Source: Brachionus koreanus (lineage: Eukaryota; Rotifera; Eurotatoria; Ploima; Brachionidae). From it: 35,510 bases of DNA. Location of the stretch: positions 571,415 through 606,924 of the forward strand of contig PJRA01000506.1 in assembly GCA_016987375.1 (NCBI GenBank). The letters run 5' to 3'. Each line of letters begins with the position of its first letter. Within the stretch, counting starts at the first letter, position 1. This document shows, piece by piece, positions 10,701 through 20,981 of the stretch. Under the pieces are notes generated by a model. The model ran no database searches and was not told the DNA's origin. It saw nothing but the letters and a program-made list of their open reading frames with translations. Both the position numbers and the translations under genes were made by a program.

Positions 10701-11541
10701 TCAGCCTTTTTTAAATCACACAATCCAATCGCCTTTACAACAACAAGTTTTTTTGTGTCGAGGTCCAAATGGTCTAGCTTATGTAACTGCTCAAGGTTTG
10801 GCTCAGCAGCAGCTAGTTGCTGCTCAACAGGCCCAAGCACAAGCTATCCTTCAACAACAATTTCTTCAAGCTCAGCATCAAGCTGCTGCATTTCAAAAAA
10901 TTCCAGCTAATCAAGCCATTATTAATGGCCAAATTTTTCAACCTAATACACAATCTAATCAAATACAGCAAGTTCAACAAAGTCCGCAAATAATTTATCA
11001 AGCTGCTCCTCAGCCAGCTAGCCAGAAACCAGCTCAATCAATCCAGCAGAATCCGAATGGTTCACAGCCACTGACACAACAGGCTCCTCAAACCCAATCT
11101 CCTAAACCCAATCCAGTAACCAATCAAAATAACGGCCAGGCAGCCATTTTGGCTTATAATGGCCAATCAACTCAACAGTTGTATACTCCATCACCTTCTG
11201 CTCAAGCGGCCATTGCCACACAACAAGGTTATATGCTTGCTGGCAGTAACATACAAAATCAAAATCAACAACTTCAGCAATTACAGCAGTTACAACAACA
11301 ACAGCTGTTAAACTATCAATTGGCTGGCGGTGGTTTGGGTCTTAATGGTTTTTCAGCTCAAGCTTCTCAAGTAGCTGGCTTGCAGTCCGGTCAAAACATA
11401 GCATCAGTACCTTTTGGTTATCAATTAGTCGACTATAGACAGCTTCAAGGTTTGCCAGGAACAGTTTCACTTGATCAACTTACTGGAGTTCAAAGAAACA
11501 AGCTTCTTCAGGCTAGACACCATCCGTATCAAAGACCATAG
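4749..11541 (+). CDS. TASOR-like (DUF3715 pseudo-PARP) protein with a Gln-rich C-terminal tail
   Basis: Four exons join in frame: 4749-4875, 4925-5074, 8740-9140 and 9979-11541, giving 746 residues. Splice phases agree at all three joins. Residues about 44-255 resemble the DUF3715 domain of vertebrate TASOR/TASOR2/TEX15: the ELIVNNKLMQDFE block, the core SKSGVYLCKYPDVALKY (exon 3), MIIFKICYGK, and in exon 4 RPRHCLPYAVVTW, close to a motif I recall from TASOR. In TASOR this domain is a catalytically dead PARP fold within the HUSH silencing complex. DGSNEWPVNF follows, then a Glu/Lys/Asn-rich stretch (about 274-375), a Pro/Thr-rich stretch and a long Gln/Ala-rich region to about 690, ending in HHPYQRP. 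No TASOR SPOC domain is visible. Nuclear silencing or transcriptional function is inference. The first exon (Asn/His-rich) rests on a compatible phase and a good donor only. Confidence 0.82.
5358..5546. repeat. MITE-like element with 18-bp terminal inverted repeats
   Basis: CTCAAATAATAGAATGTT at 5358-5375 is mirrored by its reverse complement at 5529-5546 with one mismatch. The interior is about 150 bases and noncoding, with weaker continued similarity between the arms. No clear target duplication was found. Confidence 0.6.
5929..6054 (+). other. Coding-like island inside intron 2
   Basis: An open stretch after a CTAG acceptor-like site reads LYMQDTVNLDLDHVG and continues for about 40 residues, with composition less A/T-biased than its surroundings. 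Its phase is incompatible with inclusion between exons 2 and 3 from that acceptor, and no good donor follows. It may be an alternative first exon, a relic or chance. Confidence 0.2.
7019..7197. repeat. Inverted-repeat element with 38-bp arms
   Basis: The arms at 7019-7056 and 7160-7197 match in inverted orientation at 31 of 38 positions by my count, with most differences being transitions. They enclose about 100 bases of AT-rich DNA. The right arm itself contains the palindrome GATACAAATTTTGTATC. This looks like an old nonautonomous foldback element. Confidence 0.7.
9389..9450 (+). repeat. Solo arm of foldback repeat family (copy C)
   Basis: It carries the family blocks GGTACCGTAAAAGACGGC, ACCGCCAAAACTT and GTTGGCCGT in the same order as copies A and B. 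No inverted partner is visible within intron 3, so it is a half copy next to the mariner relic. Confidence 0.75.
9493..9790 (-). pseudogene. Tc1/mariner-type transposase relic
   Basis: On the minus strand, 9642-9686 reads CVVIETKGGHFENK then a stop, which matches the conserved C-terminus of Tc1/mariner-family transposases (a CxxVIExxGGH-like ending). Upstream, MGTIENSVSVEYSK (around 9720-9765) may be what remains of the region after the DDE catalytic motif, but at least one in-frame stop separates the two. Downstream, a TA at 9493-9494 is followed by CAGGATGATCC, which may be one terminal inverted repeat. The other end was not found, so the copy is truncated and dead. It sits inside intron 3 of the TASOR-like gene in the opposite orientation. 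Confidence 0.6.
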
Positions 11542-11593
11542 ACATGTATAGAAATATTTAGGTGATTTTGAGTGACTTGTTATCGTATTGTTT

Positions 11594-11599
11594 AATAAA
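11594..11599 (+). terminator. Polyadenylation signal of the TASOR-like gene
   Basis: AATAAA lies 53 bases after the stop codon, so the 3' UTR would be under about 90 bases. This agrees with the short 3' UTRs of the neighbouring genes. Confidence 0.6.
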
Positions 11600-12137
11600 A
11601 CCGGAATTAAGAAAAAAACTTATTAAAAACGCTGTTTTGTCAAGTTATGAGTCCAGCTTTTTTCTATGTTTTTACTTTAAGTTCTCTGTTTTGGAGATGT
11701 ATTTATTAAAATTCTTTTAAACAGCTAGATACTAAACAAAAATTTAAATTAAATTTATTTTTAAACAATTTTTTCCTTTTTTTAAGTTATTTTTAAGTAT
11801 GTGTGTTAGTTAAAAATATGATGTTATGACTTTTTCATTTTTAAATTTTTTAATTAATTAATAAAATTTATTTTAAAATGATTAATTTTAACTTTTCTTT
11901 AATTAACTTAGACGAAAATGTGACATTAAAATTTAGTTAACAATTCCGAACAAAAATTAAAAAAAAAGTCCTTTTTAATTTATTCTTTTATGCCAAAAAT
12001 ATTTATCATCTTTTATTGCTGGTCAAGCATGCTAGATCAGAGCATTTTCAGAGATTTCTTTTTCAAAACTTTACCTTGAGTCTTAAAATAATAAATCATT
12101 TTGATTTGGAAATTAAAAATTTAAAAAAAAGCTATAA
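11600..12137. other. Spacer downstream of the TASOR-like gene
   Basis: AT-rich DNA with no recognised gene, leading into the LINE fragment. No structured RNA or clear repeat was seen. Confidence 0.6.
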
Positions 12138-12716
12138 AAGCTAAATGCAGATGATACAAAAACAATAAAAGAGGCCAATGATATCACAAAAGTACAAAAA
12201 TATCTTGAAAACTTATAGAAGTGGTCAATTGATTGGAAAATTAGGTTCAAAGAAGAAAAATGTGTGGTAATGCACATTGGAAATGAAAATAAGTACTTAA
12301 AGTACAAAATGAACAATAAGTTGCCTTCTAAGACCATTAAAAGACGCGATCTTGGCATAATCATGACCAATAATCTCAAGTGTAATGAGCAGTGGAAGCG
12401 AGCAGCAACTTATAGACATATAAGCAATGTTTGCAGCATATAGAGTCAAGAATACCTTAAAATATTTTAGCTTAATATTTAAAAGTATTCTTAGTTAAAA
12501 CGTTCGTCAGAATTCACCTCGAGCTTGCAGTAGGCGCTTGGAACTGTTTTAGACACGGTGATATTAACATCCTGGAACGTGTTCAAAGAAAATTTTCCAA
12601 GTTAATTCCAGAAATAAAGTCTAAGAATTACGTGATAAGTTGAAAGATTCTAGGGTGGACGCCGCTTGAAGAAAGGACTAGGATAGGCGATTTCTTTTTA
12701 TCTATCACATTTTTAT
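12138..12716 (+). pseudogene. Decayed LINE (non-LTR retrotransposon) reverse transcriptase, C-terminal half
   Basis: The translation retains NADD at 12144-12155, a damaged form of the YADD/FADD catalytic box. It then shows KCVVMHIG (from about 12258), RRDLGIIMTNNLKCNEQWK, and, after a shift from frame 0 to frame 2, LERVQRKFSKLIPEI (from 12572) and GWTPLEERTRIGDFF (from about 12653). These are the characteristic blocks that follow the catalytic centre in CR1/L2/Jockey-like LINE reverse transcriptases. Several in-frame stops (for example before KWSIDW) and the frameshift show that it is inactive. The 5' part with the endonuclease is missing. It lies between two convergent genes. Confidence 0.85.
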
Positions 12717-12886
12717 AGCTTCTTGGTTTCAGGAATAAAATTCATATTCATACAATTGTGCTGGATGTGCATTAGCATGTCTCAGTCTGAAAAAGCAGAA
12801 CGCCCACTGTCGCTAATACGTGGAAATTTGATCCCTGAAACTTTTTACTACTACTTCTAATTTGGAAATTAAAATGAAAAAAAAAA

Positions 12887-13078
12887 ATGCTATTTGAAAA
12901 AGAAAATGAGACCTCCATCGAGACCGGCCAAATGATTGCAAAAACCGTCTGCAAATCGGAACAATTGCTCATACCACATCCAACACTACTATTTAAGCTA
13001 AAATTCCGTCTTTGCAATAATGGTAATAAAGACATGATAGCTAAGAGCTTCAATAATTTGAATTCTAAATTATTGTAA
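12887..13078 (+). other. Coding-like island, unidentified
   Basis: A 63-residue open frame (ENETSIETGQMIAKTVCKSE in its first half) with composition closer to coding than its surroundings. It follows the LINE fragment and could be part of the same decayed insertion. I do not recognise the sequence and see no splice context that would make it an exon. Confidence 0.2.
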
Positions 13079-13089
13079 ATGCTTAACAC

Positions 13090-13733
13090 AGCACTTGTAA
13101 GATCTGATCTTCCGTTTATGATCTAATCAAACTAACAGAAGGATTGAAAATTATTGAAAATGAAAAGATTCATAAAATTAGGTTTACATTTACAATCTCT
13201 TCACTACGTTAATATCAGTAGCCCAAAAGACTCAAGTTATTAAATATATATATATTATATACTTATATGCTATAATTTAATTTTTTTTTAAAAATAAATC
13301 TCAAGCTGTCAATAATTTAAAGAATAAGAAAAAAAAATTTAAATAAAAAAAAAAATTCTTTAATAAAACAAAATTTGCTAAAATTTATATTTTCAATTGA
13401 TTTGGTGTTTATTAAATAATTTTTATCTTGAAATTTTCCTGAATAAGAACCTATTCTAAATATTTTATTTTAAACTGAATCTTAGAATCTAGAATTTTTT
13501 TTATTGTTTTTAGTTAAAACTAAAAAATTGAATGAATAATAATTGATAATTTTACTTTTTTAATTTTTAATTTGCTTTTCTTTTTTAAATAAAATTTAAT
13601 CAAATCAATAAATTCAGTAAAAAAATTTTCAAAATTAACTATCGATAAAACTTGATCTATTAAGTTTTATTTTAAAACATTTGTTTTTAATTAAATTTAA
13701 CCGAAAAAATTGAGAGGAACATTCTAACACAGT
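13090..13733. other. Spacer between LINE fragment and NDUFS8
   Basis: Strongly A/T-rich DNA with TA and poly-A tracts. No gene or clear repeat was recognised. Confidence 0.6.
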
Positions 13734-13739
13734 TTTATT
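13734..13739 (-). terminator. NDUFS8 polyadenylation signal overlapping the stop codon
   Basis: AATAAA on the minus strand begins with the last base of the TAA stop codon. If used, the 3' UTR is only some 15-30 bases long. Confidence 0.55.
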
Positions 13740-14635
13740 TATCTATATTTATGGTCCGCTCTTAAGTTAGCAGCAATGGCTGGTTCCCATCTATCACCGT
13801 TTGAGAGCAATTTTTCTTTGTTGTAAATGAGCTCTTCATGAGTCTCGGTTGTATATTCAAAATTTGGACCCTAGGAAAATTTCATTAAATAAATAAGATA
13901 ATTAATTGAAATTTATTTACTTCTACGATAGCATCGACAGGGCAGGCTTCTTGACAGAAACCACAATAAATACATTTAGTCATATCAATATCATATCTGG
14001 TAGTTCTACGGCTGCCATCAGCTCTCTCTTCAGCTTCAATTGTAATTGCCTGGTGTGTTGATAGATTAATAAACAAATAAATAAGCAAAAATTTAATTAC
14101 TTGAGCTGGACAGACAGCCTCACACAATTTACATGCAATACAGCGTTCCTCACCATTTGGATAGCGTCTCAATGCATGCTCTCCTCTAAATCTAGGACTT
14201 AAAGGTCCTTTTTCAAATGGGTAATTTATAGTGACCGGTTCGGTGAAGAATTTTCCAAGAGTGGTCATCATTCCTATTAAATTAAATGTGAAAAAAAAAC
14301 GCCAAGTTAAATTTAACAAAGTTTGAATACCTTTAATTAATTCACCCATTAAAATTTTATTTATTGATTTGCTAGTCAAATCAGAGTACAATTCTTCTTC
14401 TGATATTCCGACATATTCTAAGCAAAAATTTTAATTTAAAAAACTTTTTAAATTCTTTTTTTTTTTTTTTTAATTAAATACTGTAATCGCGGCTAATGGC
14501 GCTTGTTGAAATGCTATTCGAGAAAATAATCGATCTGGTGATAGGAACTTGTGAAAAAGTTTAAATTTTAAATCTAATGTGGTTGTTGTAGCATCTACCT
14601 GCTTTTTTAATTGATATTAATTTGTTCAAATTCAT
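13739..14635 (-). CDS. NDUFS8: NADH dehydrogenase (ubiquinone) iron-sulfur protein 8 (TYKY)
   Basis: This nuclear-encoded matrix-arm subunit of mitochondrial complex I carries two [4Fe-4S] clusters (N6a and N6b) on the electron path to ubiquinone. Six exons join exactly in frame: 14599-14635, 14482-14547, 14331-14417, 14101-14273, 13921-14049 and 13739-13870. The product is 207 residues, close to the 210 of the human precursor. The N-terminal 35 residues are basic and Ser/Ile-rich, as in a mitochondrial presequence. YKYVGI and the [20 protein letters not shown] block follow. The first ferredoxin motif has cysteines 108, 111, 114 and 118 ([12 protein letters not shown]) and the second 147, 150, 153 and 157 ([12 protein letters not shown]); all eight ligands are present. 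The introns are 50-64 bases and all GT-AG. The start ATG gives the usual length and a targeting peptide. The gene appears fully functional. Confidence 0.98.
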
Positions 14636-16192
14636 GTTTAATGGTTGAATCCGAAATCTAAATTATATAAAAATAAAAATTTCGATTTAAATAGCATTTT
14701 GTGCATTAAATTAAAAGAAAATTCTATTTTATGCAGTTTTTATTTCAAAAGCTTGTTTTTTTATTATATAAATAAAAATATATATTTTTGAATAATTTTA
14801 GTTTAGTTGCAGAATTAATTTAAATTATGATGTGAATATTATTTGAAAGCTATTTGAAAAACTTTTATGAAGCTAACAAAAATTAATTAAACATGTCAAC
14901 CAAAAACTATCCAGTAAAAAAAGACACATAGATAATAAAATTTGTTAAAATCTTATTCAAAATTATTGTTTTTTTTTCAATTTTTAATCATAGTTGACTG
15001 ATTAACTCTGCATTAATTTGATGTTATAGTGTATTTTAATAGCTTGAATATTGTATATTTCAACATCGATCTGTTGATCACAAAACTTTTTATCAATCTT
15101 GAATAGAAAACTCAGGCTAGTGATGATATAATAATGTCTTAAAAGAAAATGATAACATTCCGTCTAAAAATCTATGTTGAATAGAAAATAAGTTATATTT
15201 TTCCAAAAATAATAACTTTTAGCCAGTTTAATTATTGCCTCTTTAGAAAAATAATAGAAAAATGTAAAAAAATTATCCCAATAAGGTTGGATAAGAATTT
15301 TGAAAAACTGAACTTTGACACAAGTTTCTTTTTTGAACAAAAAGAAGAGTCTTTTAATACCAAACTGTTTTTTTTTTACAGCAAGAGACATGATGCAAGC
15401 TTGTTTAGAGATATTTTGATAGACAAATAGACTGATTTCTTTGACAACTTTTATTTCAATTCTACATACGTTTATTGTTTAAGGAACAGAAATATTTCTT
15501 TCAGTAAAGATTATACAAAATGTTATCGACCAGTTTATATCGAGCTTGTTATAAAAACACCAATCATTTAGAATACTATAAAAGGCAAGTGAAAACTATT
15601 TCATATTTTTTATGAAGCATCAAATATTTTCTTATTAATTAGATCATATAAAATAATTATATGTAATTCTTTGATTAAAAAAATCTATATTTATCTAAAA
15701 AAGCCAACGTGAAATAATTTTTATTAGAAAAAAAATTAAACTAGAATTTTTTAAATTTAGTATTCTTGGATTGTTTTTTTTTGCTTAAAAACTACATTTA
15801 AATATAAGAATCTTTTAAAAATTATAAACAAAATTAATAATACTAGTTGTAAATAATTCTTTTAAGAATTTTTTTAAATAGTCCGAAGCAACAGATTTCA
15901 AGTCTAATTTGTCAAATAACTTGCAAAATTCATCATTAAAAAAACCAAATTTCATGGCTAATTTATATATTTAAACAATTAAGTTTAGTCTGTAAATTTT
16001 TACTATATTTAACTGTATTTTTTATTTTTTTTTAGGATTGAAAAAAAAAGAAAGAAAAAGGTTTTAAATCGAGCCTATTTTGATGGTATTTAGTGTTGTT
16101 TTAAATTTTTATAAATATAAGCAAAAAAAATCAAATATTATCAAATTAATCAAAACCTAAGAAAAAAAAATATTTATTTTCAAATAAAAATA
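14636..16192. other. Spacer between NDUFS8 promoter and DRC7 3' end
   Basis: About 1.55 kb of A/T-rich DNA, expected to hold the NDUFS8 promoter. A minus-strand open frame at 15164-15391 has a Phe/Lys/Ile-rich translation typical of chance frames in this composition. No repeat or RNA gene was recognised. Confidence 0.55.
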
Positions 16193-16198
16193 TTTATT
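16193..16198 (-). terminator. DRC7 polyadenylation signal
   Basis: A minus-strand AATAAA lies 12 bases beyond the DRC7 stop codon, implying a very short 3' UTR. Confidence 0.55.
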
Positions 16199-16210
16199 AA
16201 AAATTCAAAT

Positions 16211-19200
16211 TTATTTTAATTGACTTAATCTTGGATCAGCTCTTAAACGTTGTTCCATTTCTTGATATTTAATTGGCGCTTTTTCTTTATGTCTATTAAG
16301 CCGCAATTCTAGAATATGTATTCTAAACAAAGCATCTGAGCAATACTCTAAATATTCTTGTTCGTCTTCTCGACTCATGTTTATTTGATTCGCTTGATAC
16401 CACTGCTGTTTCTTTTGCATTTCATTACTTTCCTTAAAATAGTAAAATTAAAGAATAGTTCTAAAACTTTAAAATAAAATGTTTAGAATGCTCACCGATT
16501 CATATCTTTTTTGTATTAAATTTGCTTTATCAATCAACCGCTGTTTTAAATCACTCAAGCATCTCTCCTTTAGATCTGCTGCTGCTGAAGCAGATATAGG
16601 CTGTTTGTCACTCAGGCCTTTTTCGGCCAAGAATGGAGCCAAATAATCCACCTCATGTGTTTGTTTTCGTAGTTTTTCCTCAGCGATTTTTTTTTCCTTT
16701 TCAAATAAATATTCATAGATGCATTTTTATTTTCATTTCTAAAAAATTACTATATCCACTTTGTATTGTCTAGCTTTTTCGTTTCTATCAGTGTCATAAA
16801 TAGAAACTGTCTTTTCTGTTACTGTTTCTTCATGGGTTCGATCATTTAGAATAGATTTAACTTCTTCTTCTGATTTTCGAATTATATTCTTAACGGTTTC
16901 CTCTTCATTGATTAGCCATGACAAAAATTGATACAATTCTACATTTTTTTTCTGTTTATAGTCATTGCTTGCTTGGTAGGTTTGATGCAAGTCAACCGAC
17001 CAATTCCAGGTTGTACTTTTATCATTCCAGTTTTGTGGCTTGTTAAATTCCCTAGTTGAGGGTGCTATTTTAGTCGATTCTCGATGATAAGTTATTTGAA
17101 ATTTTTCAGCTTCAATATTATATATCAATTCGTGTATGTCATCGTTTGCTTTTTTCTCATGATTTCTATGATATCTTTCAATTATTTTCTTAAAAAAAAA
17201 TTTCATTAAAAAATAAATCTATTTGAAAAGTTTCTCAAATACCAAAATTGGTCTATAATTGTCGCCATCCTGAGGACCGAATTTTTTTTGCCTCTTATCA
17301 AAAATAATCTTGCGGTAGTACAAAAAATCTGGTCTATTTTCAAAATGTTCACACATCTCAGTTGGTGTTTCTTCTCTGCATTTTAGACCGTCTACACGCG
17401 CATCATGGTAAAAGTACATGATACGCTCATTTTCTGGTCCAGTCTTGCTTTGTTGATATCTGTGCTCTTTTAGAAATTTTGATCGACCACGTTCAAATGT
17501 TTCTACAACCCAGCCAGTTTGAAAATTTATAACTCTCTTCTTTATTTTGTCCGCTCGATGCATAAACTCCTCAATAACTTGTTTCAAATCTTTCACTAAA
17601 AATCAAACAAAAAATTTCAGATTATTTTCTAAAAATATTTTATAAAAATTTACTCTCTGAATCGAGATATTCAGTAATTTTTAGAATCATATTATCTTTG
17701 AGAAGATAAGGAGCGTACTTTTCAACTTTACATTTTTTATAGAATAAAACTTTTTTGCCTTCGGGACACCGTCTTTCAAAATCTTCATAAATAGAATATT
17801 TTCAATAAAATTTTTTTTTTATTTTTTTCCCATTGACAATCAATTGGCTAAAATATTTTGTGGAAAATTAAAGAAAATAAACAAGTTTTAGTAATTTTGG
17901 CTCCCATTATTAAAAGTTTTCCTAAACCGTTATCTCAACTGCAGAGTTCCCTTTTTCAAAATTTTTTCAATTTTTTGAACTTTTTTTTTTTTTAATATTT
18001 TTAATTTCTTAGATTTTAATCTATTTAATCCATTGATTAAATAAAGTAAATATAATTTTATTTTAATAAAGTTATACAATATACTAATTGCCAATGGATG
18101 TGATATTTTTTTTCAAACCTTTATGAGTTATTTTTATTTGATTAACCCAAGACGGTGGTAGATCTAAATGCCTTTCTACATCTTTCGATTCTTCTTCTTC
18201 TTCAATGCCTTCAGTAGCAGGCACTAAAAGAATTGGTTTGTCATTTGAAGGCAACATGTATTCCCATTTGGAAGAGTCTCCTAGATCAAAAACAAGTCCC
18301 TAAATGTTTTTTAAATTTAACAATTTCAAATTGTTTTTTGTTCTTTATCTTACTGCTGTTCCGTCAATACAAGATTGCATATTGACCCAGTAGTTTTTGT
18401 GGTTCCAGACGCTTTCAATTCCTAGATATTCATCATCTTTTGTTGACACAGCATTTCCAGTCAAAGTTTCGATAAAAAAAGTTTCAGCAACTTCACGTTT
18501 TCCACTTAGAACCATGACCCAGGCATGAACTCGTAGACCATAAAGTGGATCAGCTGTCGGCCTTTCTAGTTCGGCCAAATATCGCTCATGTTCAAGTTTT
18601 CTTTTCAATGCTTCTTCTTCTAGTTTTTTTTTGGCTTTTAAATCTTGTGAAATCTGGTACTTCGATTTCATATCCTTTGGAGGCTTGACAGTGTACTTTC
18701 CGATTTCTTTTTTTTTTGTTTCGGCTTTTTTCTCTTGGCTCTTAATCAGTAACGGACAAATAACTCTTGATTGATCCATGTTACAAACTTCTCTCGTTGC
18801 GTAACCGGAGACAATATAAGCATCATATCCAGCCCCAATTAGCAATGAAGTGAGCAGAATCGAATAATCAAAGCAGTTGCCCTCTTGAATTTTCAATGTG
18901 TGAGTGGGCGAATACAATATTTGTGGAAGTTCTGTAGGTTCTTTAAGAGGTTTAAATTGAAGATATTCAGAAACAAACTGAGCACATTCTTTCCAGTCGT
19001 ATAATTTTGAAAATTTTAGAACAGTTGGTCTGATTGTAGTGCATACAAATTTTTCAATACCACATTCATTATAAGGAGCCATGAATAATGTTTTTCGATC
19101 GGGATAGATATACTGGAATTGAGTCTTAAAATTTTCAACATATTCAAGAATAAGTTCTTCTTTTTTTGAGTTTGAATTATAGCTTTCGGGATAGTCTTGC

Positions 19201-19428
19201 GGATTTAGACACTTGACTGGATGAGGTGGAAACATCGGTGGAGCCTCCATGGACTTTATCACTGAATTCAATTCCTCTTTTAAATCTTGGACTTCTTTTG
19301 ATTCTATTTGTTCTGCAGTTTCATCAATGTCTAAATCTAATTCGGTTTCATGCTAAAATGCATTAAATTATTTTCATGGCAAAAAATTGTAAAATATTTT
19401 TTACTTCAAAAGGCTCATCGTTCGACAT
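16211..19428 (-). CDS. DRC7: Dynein regulatory complex subunit 7 (CCDC135/lobo)
   Basis: DRC7 is a subunit of the nexin-dynein regulatory complex that links outer doublets of motile cilia and flagella and controls dynein activity; the fly orthologue is lost boys (lobo). Eight exons join in frame: 19405-19428, 18354-19352, 18119-18299, 17654-17782, 17243-17595, 16751-17188, 16496-16696 and 16211-16432. They give 848 residues (human 874, from memory). An acidic N-terminus is followed by CLNPQDYPESY, a transglutaminase-like domain with EGNCFDYS (Cys168) and GLRVHAWVMV (His284), a Lys/Glu-rich insert (about 215-268), FERRCPEGKK, MYFYHDARVDGLKCREETPT, the RPDFLYYRK block, YDTDRNEKARQY, and the C-terminal DYLAPFLAEKG, QRLIDKANLIQ, KKQQWYQANQ and RIHILELRLNRHKEKAPIKY blocks. 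Most introns are 52-63 bases; one is 336. The join after residue 401 uses a weak GTTTGA donor but restores the expected DFERRCP order. It implies a ciliated animal. Confidence 0.96.
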
Positions 19429-20876
19429 CTTGGCACTTTGAAAGATATGATAAACAAATAGTTCAAACGTTTGTTAATTTTCAGCTTAATTTTGAAAATC
19501 AAAATTGTCTTAAAAGTATAATTAAAGGTTTCCATAGTAACATTATTTTGCCTCTGCAAAAAATCATTTCCAATTTTTTTCAATTTTTTTAATAGTTTAA
19601 AAGAATTTGGAAATAATAATTAAAATTAAATTCCTAAATTTTTTTCTGATATTATAAATTTCAAATCAAATATATGATGCCTAAATACAAAAAATATTTG
19701 AGACTGTTTAGATTTAATTTTTAAATTGATTTTTTTAATCAATCATCATATTCAAATTTTTTCTTGTCTCAATTGAAATAATTATTTTCTTTTGCTGCCG
19801 GTTAAACTAAACCGTCTTCATTGTTTAACTAAGTCTGGCAAAAATAATATAAATAATTATTCTAGCTTTTTTTTTGTCTAAAGAATTAAATACTTTTATT
19901 TATTTAATCAAATTTGTCAAATATTTTATAAGTAAAAATAATATATTTAAAGTTTTTCACAACTATTTTTATTATATTAAAAAAATAAATAAAAATTTGA
20001 TTCAGATTGAGGTTGAAATAGATGTTCAAATTTAATTATTTAAAAGATTTTTTTGATAAATTCTCAGCCTCAGTCTCATCTCAAAAAGTTACAAATTTGA
20101 TGACATCACTTTAACTCAAAATAAAATATTTTTATAAGAAAAATTTTTTGTCTCAAAACAAAAAATAAATGAATATCTTAATCAAATCATCAAAAATTAT
20201 ATCATTAAAATAAATTTAGTTCAATTATCACTATGTATTAATATCTATTTCAATTAACATAACTTTCAAAAAGAAATGATTTTGATTTTCACCTTATATC
20301 TGAGAGAAGTAGGCAAAGGGTTAGGGTAACAAAAACCAAATATGCATTTTTTATAATGTTAATTTCTTTATCTTTTTCTGGCAGAATGAAAATAATTTTA
20401 CACATTTAAAGTTTCATATTTTTAGAAAATTAAAAAAAAAACTCAAAAATTATTTGGTAAACAAAAAAAAAATTAAACATTTTTTTAAAATATTGCACAA
20501 AAAATCTAAAATTGTTTTCATTCTGCCTTTTTTCTTTATAAAATTATATTATCGAAAAAAATTAGTGAAACTAAAACTTTTCATATGATAAGATAAAAAA
20601 AATTCAAATTTTGATGCAGCTACAGATTCAAAAGACTAGTTAACTCGATTTGTTCACAAATATATATTTTCATCAAAAACATGATTATTTAAAATCCCTT
20701 TAAAAAAATTGAAGACTTTTTTATCAGTACCTTTAAATATTTTAATTTTAAATGCTAAAATTCTTCTTTTTTGTTTTACAATTTTTTTTGCCTCATCTAT
20801 TTTCATAGTGATTTGAGTTTATTGATTTTTTGAAAGTAATCAATAAATGAAAAAATTAGATTAGTTATAAATTTTT
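19429..20876. other. Spacer between DRC7 start and Shisa-like 3' end
   Basis: About 1.45 kb, presumably containing the DRC7 promoter. It is A/T-rich with a short patch at 19796-19842 where GGTTAAACTAAACC and GTTTAACTAAG occur close together in a partly inverted arrangement. Otherwise I see no gene, RNA or defined repeat. Confidence 0.55.
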
Positions 20877-20882
20877 TTTATT
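20877..20882 (-). terminator. Candidate polyadenylation signal of the Shisa-like gene
   Basis: A minus-strand AATAAA lies 100 bases past the stop codon. An AATAAG variant lies closer, about 15 bases past it. Either could serve. Confidence 0.35.
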
Positions 20883-20981
20883 GAAAAAAAAAAAACGAAA
20901 TAAATATGCGACAAAACAAATTTTTTTAAACTCATCCATAATACTTAGTCTATACACAAATTAAAGCTTATTACATAAAAA

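Noticed and set aside
10813..11037. Minus-strand open frame of 74 codons
   Set aside because: It lies opposite the Gln-rich exon 4; CAA/CAG repeats read on the other strand give Leu-rich chance frames.
12113..12379. Minus-strand open frame of 88 codons
   Set aside because: It is the antisense of the LINE reverse transcriptase fragment, whose plus-strand blocks are recognisable.
12772..13089. Minus-strand open frame of 105 codons
   Set aside because: Ser/Phe/Leu-rich, no recognised family, overlaps the LINE tail and a plus-strand open frame; treated as chance.
15164..15391. Minus-strand open frame of 75 codons between NDUFS8 and DRC7
   Set aside because: Phe/Lys/Tyr-rich translation typical of AT-rich noncoding DNA; no splice or family support.
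17219..17242. Read-through of the DRC7 frame ending VFEKLFK and a stop
   Set aside because: This is intron sequence; splicing 17243 to 17188 gives RPIL followed by KIIERYH, as expected for DRC7.
20315..20328. GGGTTAGGGT, resembling the TTAGGG telomere repeat
   Set aside because: Only one and a half units; expected by chance, no interstitial telomere array.
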